From positions 1-32,786 of the forward strand of contig CALIBQ010000023.1 in assembly GCA_938049385.1 (NCBI GenBank): a stretch of DNA of 32,786 bases. The letters are read 5' to 3'. The stretch is from an uncultured Anaerolineae bacterium (lineage in GTDB: Bacteria; Chloroflexota; Anaerolineae; JACIWP01). The stretch's first letter is position 1; every line of letters starts with the position of its first letter. Both the position numbers and the translations under genes were made by a program. This document shows positions 32,561-32,786 of this stretch, in pieces. Under the pieces are notes generated by a model, which was given only the letters and a program-made list of their open reading frames with translations, did no database searches and had not been told where the DNA came from.

Positions 32561-32786
32561 TCATGTCAGCAGGAAGCCCTCCCCCAGCGGGTCATCCGGG
32601 TCCACGACGAAGGTGTGAAAGCCTGTGATGTAGGCGGAGCCCTTGATGCGGGGGATGACCGCATCAAAGGGCCCCACCTTGGTCTCGCCCACCAGCATGC
32701 CCTCAAAGCGGGTGCCCAGGATGGATTCATGGATGAAGGGCTGTCCCAGGGACAGCCGGCCCATGGCATACAGCTCCGCCATGCGG
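32561..32786 (-). CDS. Proline racemase/hydroxyproline epimerase family protein (C-terminal fragment)
   Basis: Only the last 74 residues or so are in the window. The segment ARMAELYAMGRL-like start, FIHESILGTRFEG, ETKVGPFDAVIPRIKG and SAYITGFHTFVVDPDDPLGEGF is the typical C-terminus of the proline racemase superfamily, which includes proline racemase, 4-hydroxyproline 2-epimerase and trans-3-hydroxyproline dehydratase. The catalytic Cys or Thr normally found a few residues before MAELYA (in a CGTGT motif) lies just outside the edge, so the subtype cannot be decided. An epimerase that yields D-hydroxyproline would directly feed a dehydrogenase like the one at 25091-27930. Confidence 0.88.
   Translation of the reverse strand, partial: RMAELYAMGRLSLGQPFIHESILGTRFEGMLVGETKVGPFDAVIPRIKGSAYITGFHTFVVDPDDPLGEGFLLT

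Overview
The window reads as a GC-rich bacterial chromosome segment, most likely from an anaerobic or microaerophilic member of the Chloroflexota (Anaerolineae or a relative). The main hint is a solute-binding lipoprotein with a Cys-Ala-Pro start followed by PPTATPV repeats, a style common in that phylum. A Sec-encoding formate dehydrogenase and an aldehyde:ferredoxin oxidoreductase suit an anaerobe. This assignment is inference; no rRNA or other marker gene is present. All but one of the genes lie on the minus strand, so transcription runs from high to low coordinates.

Region 1 (1-6033): a formate dehydrogenase-N type operon behind a consensus promoter (TTGACA-17-TATAAT). The order is fdhE, the catalytic subunit with an in-frame UGA (selenocysteine) and a SECIS-like hairpin, the four-cluster iron-sulfur subunit, the cytochrome b subunit, and a response-regulator receiver protein cut by the window edge. 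A palindrome-rich repeat (copy 1) lies upstream.

Region 2 (6497-15066): an isolated phage-like packaging and head cluster. It holds large terminase, portal, a prohead protease-capsid fusion, a small coiled-coil protein, a connector, a large Asp-box/tail-hub-like protein and a 67-residue protein. I see no tape measure, tail tube, lysis, replication or integrase gene, and cellular genes bound it on both sides. Its promoter carries a GAAC-N4-GTTC dyad that looks like a LexA box. One small zinc-ligand protein is encoded on the opposite strand with its own strong promoter.

Region 3 (15084-17924): an MttB-superfamily (non-pyrrolysine) methyltransferase and an Eis-like acetyltransferase, closed by a good intrinsic terminator.

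Region 4 (17887-23427): an oligopeptide/dipeptide-type ABC transporter with two fused ATPases, a DppC-like permease and a DppB-like permease. The last has an extra domain of about 380 residues between its first two membrane segments. A 184-bp MITE-like element (repeat copy 2) sits just upstream of its promoter.

Region 5 (23428-32786): a tight catabolic operon of class III aminotransferase, FAD amine/D-amino-acid dehydrogenase, a [2Fe-2S] subunit, an FAD/NAD subunit and aldehyde:ferredoxin oxidoreductase. Upstream are a class I glutamine amidotransferase, the solute-binding lipoprotein and the C-terminus of a proline racemase-family enzyme. The three-subunit dehydrogenase plus the racemase-family protein resemble the D-hydroxyproline (Lhp) pathway. 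With the MttB-like enzyme and the transporter, this suggests uptake and breakdown of a proline- or hydroxyproline-type imino acid or its betaine, with the tungsten/molybdenum enzyme as a possible aldehyde-oxidising step and formate dehydrogenase linked to C1 disposal. The pathway assignment is inference.
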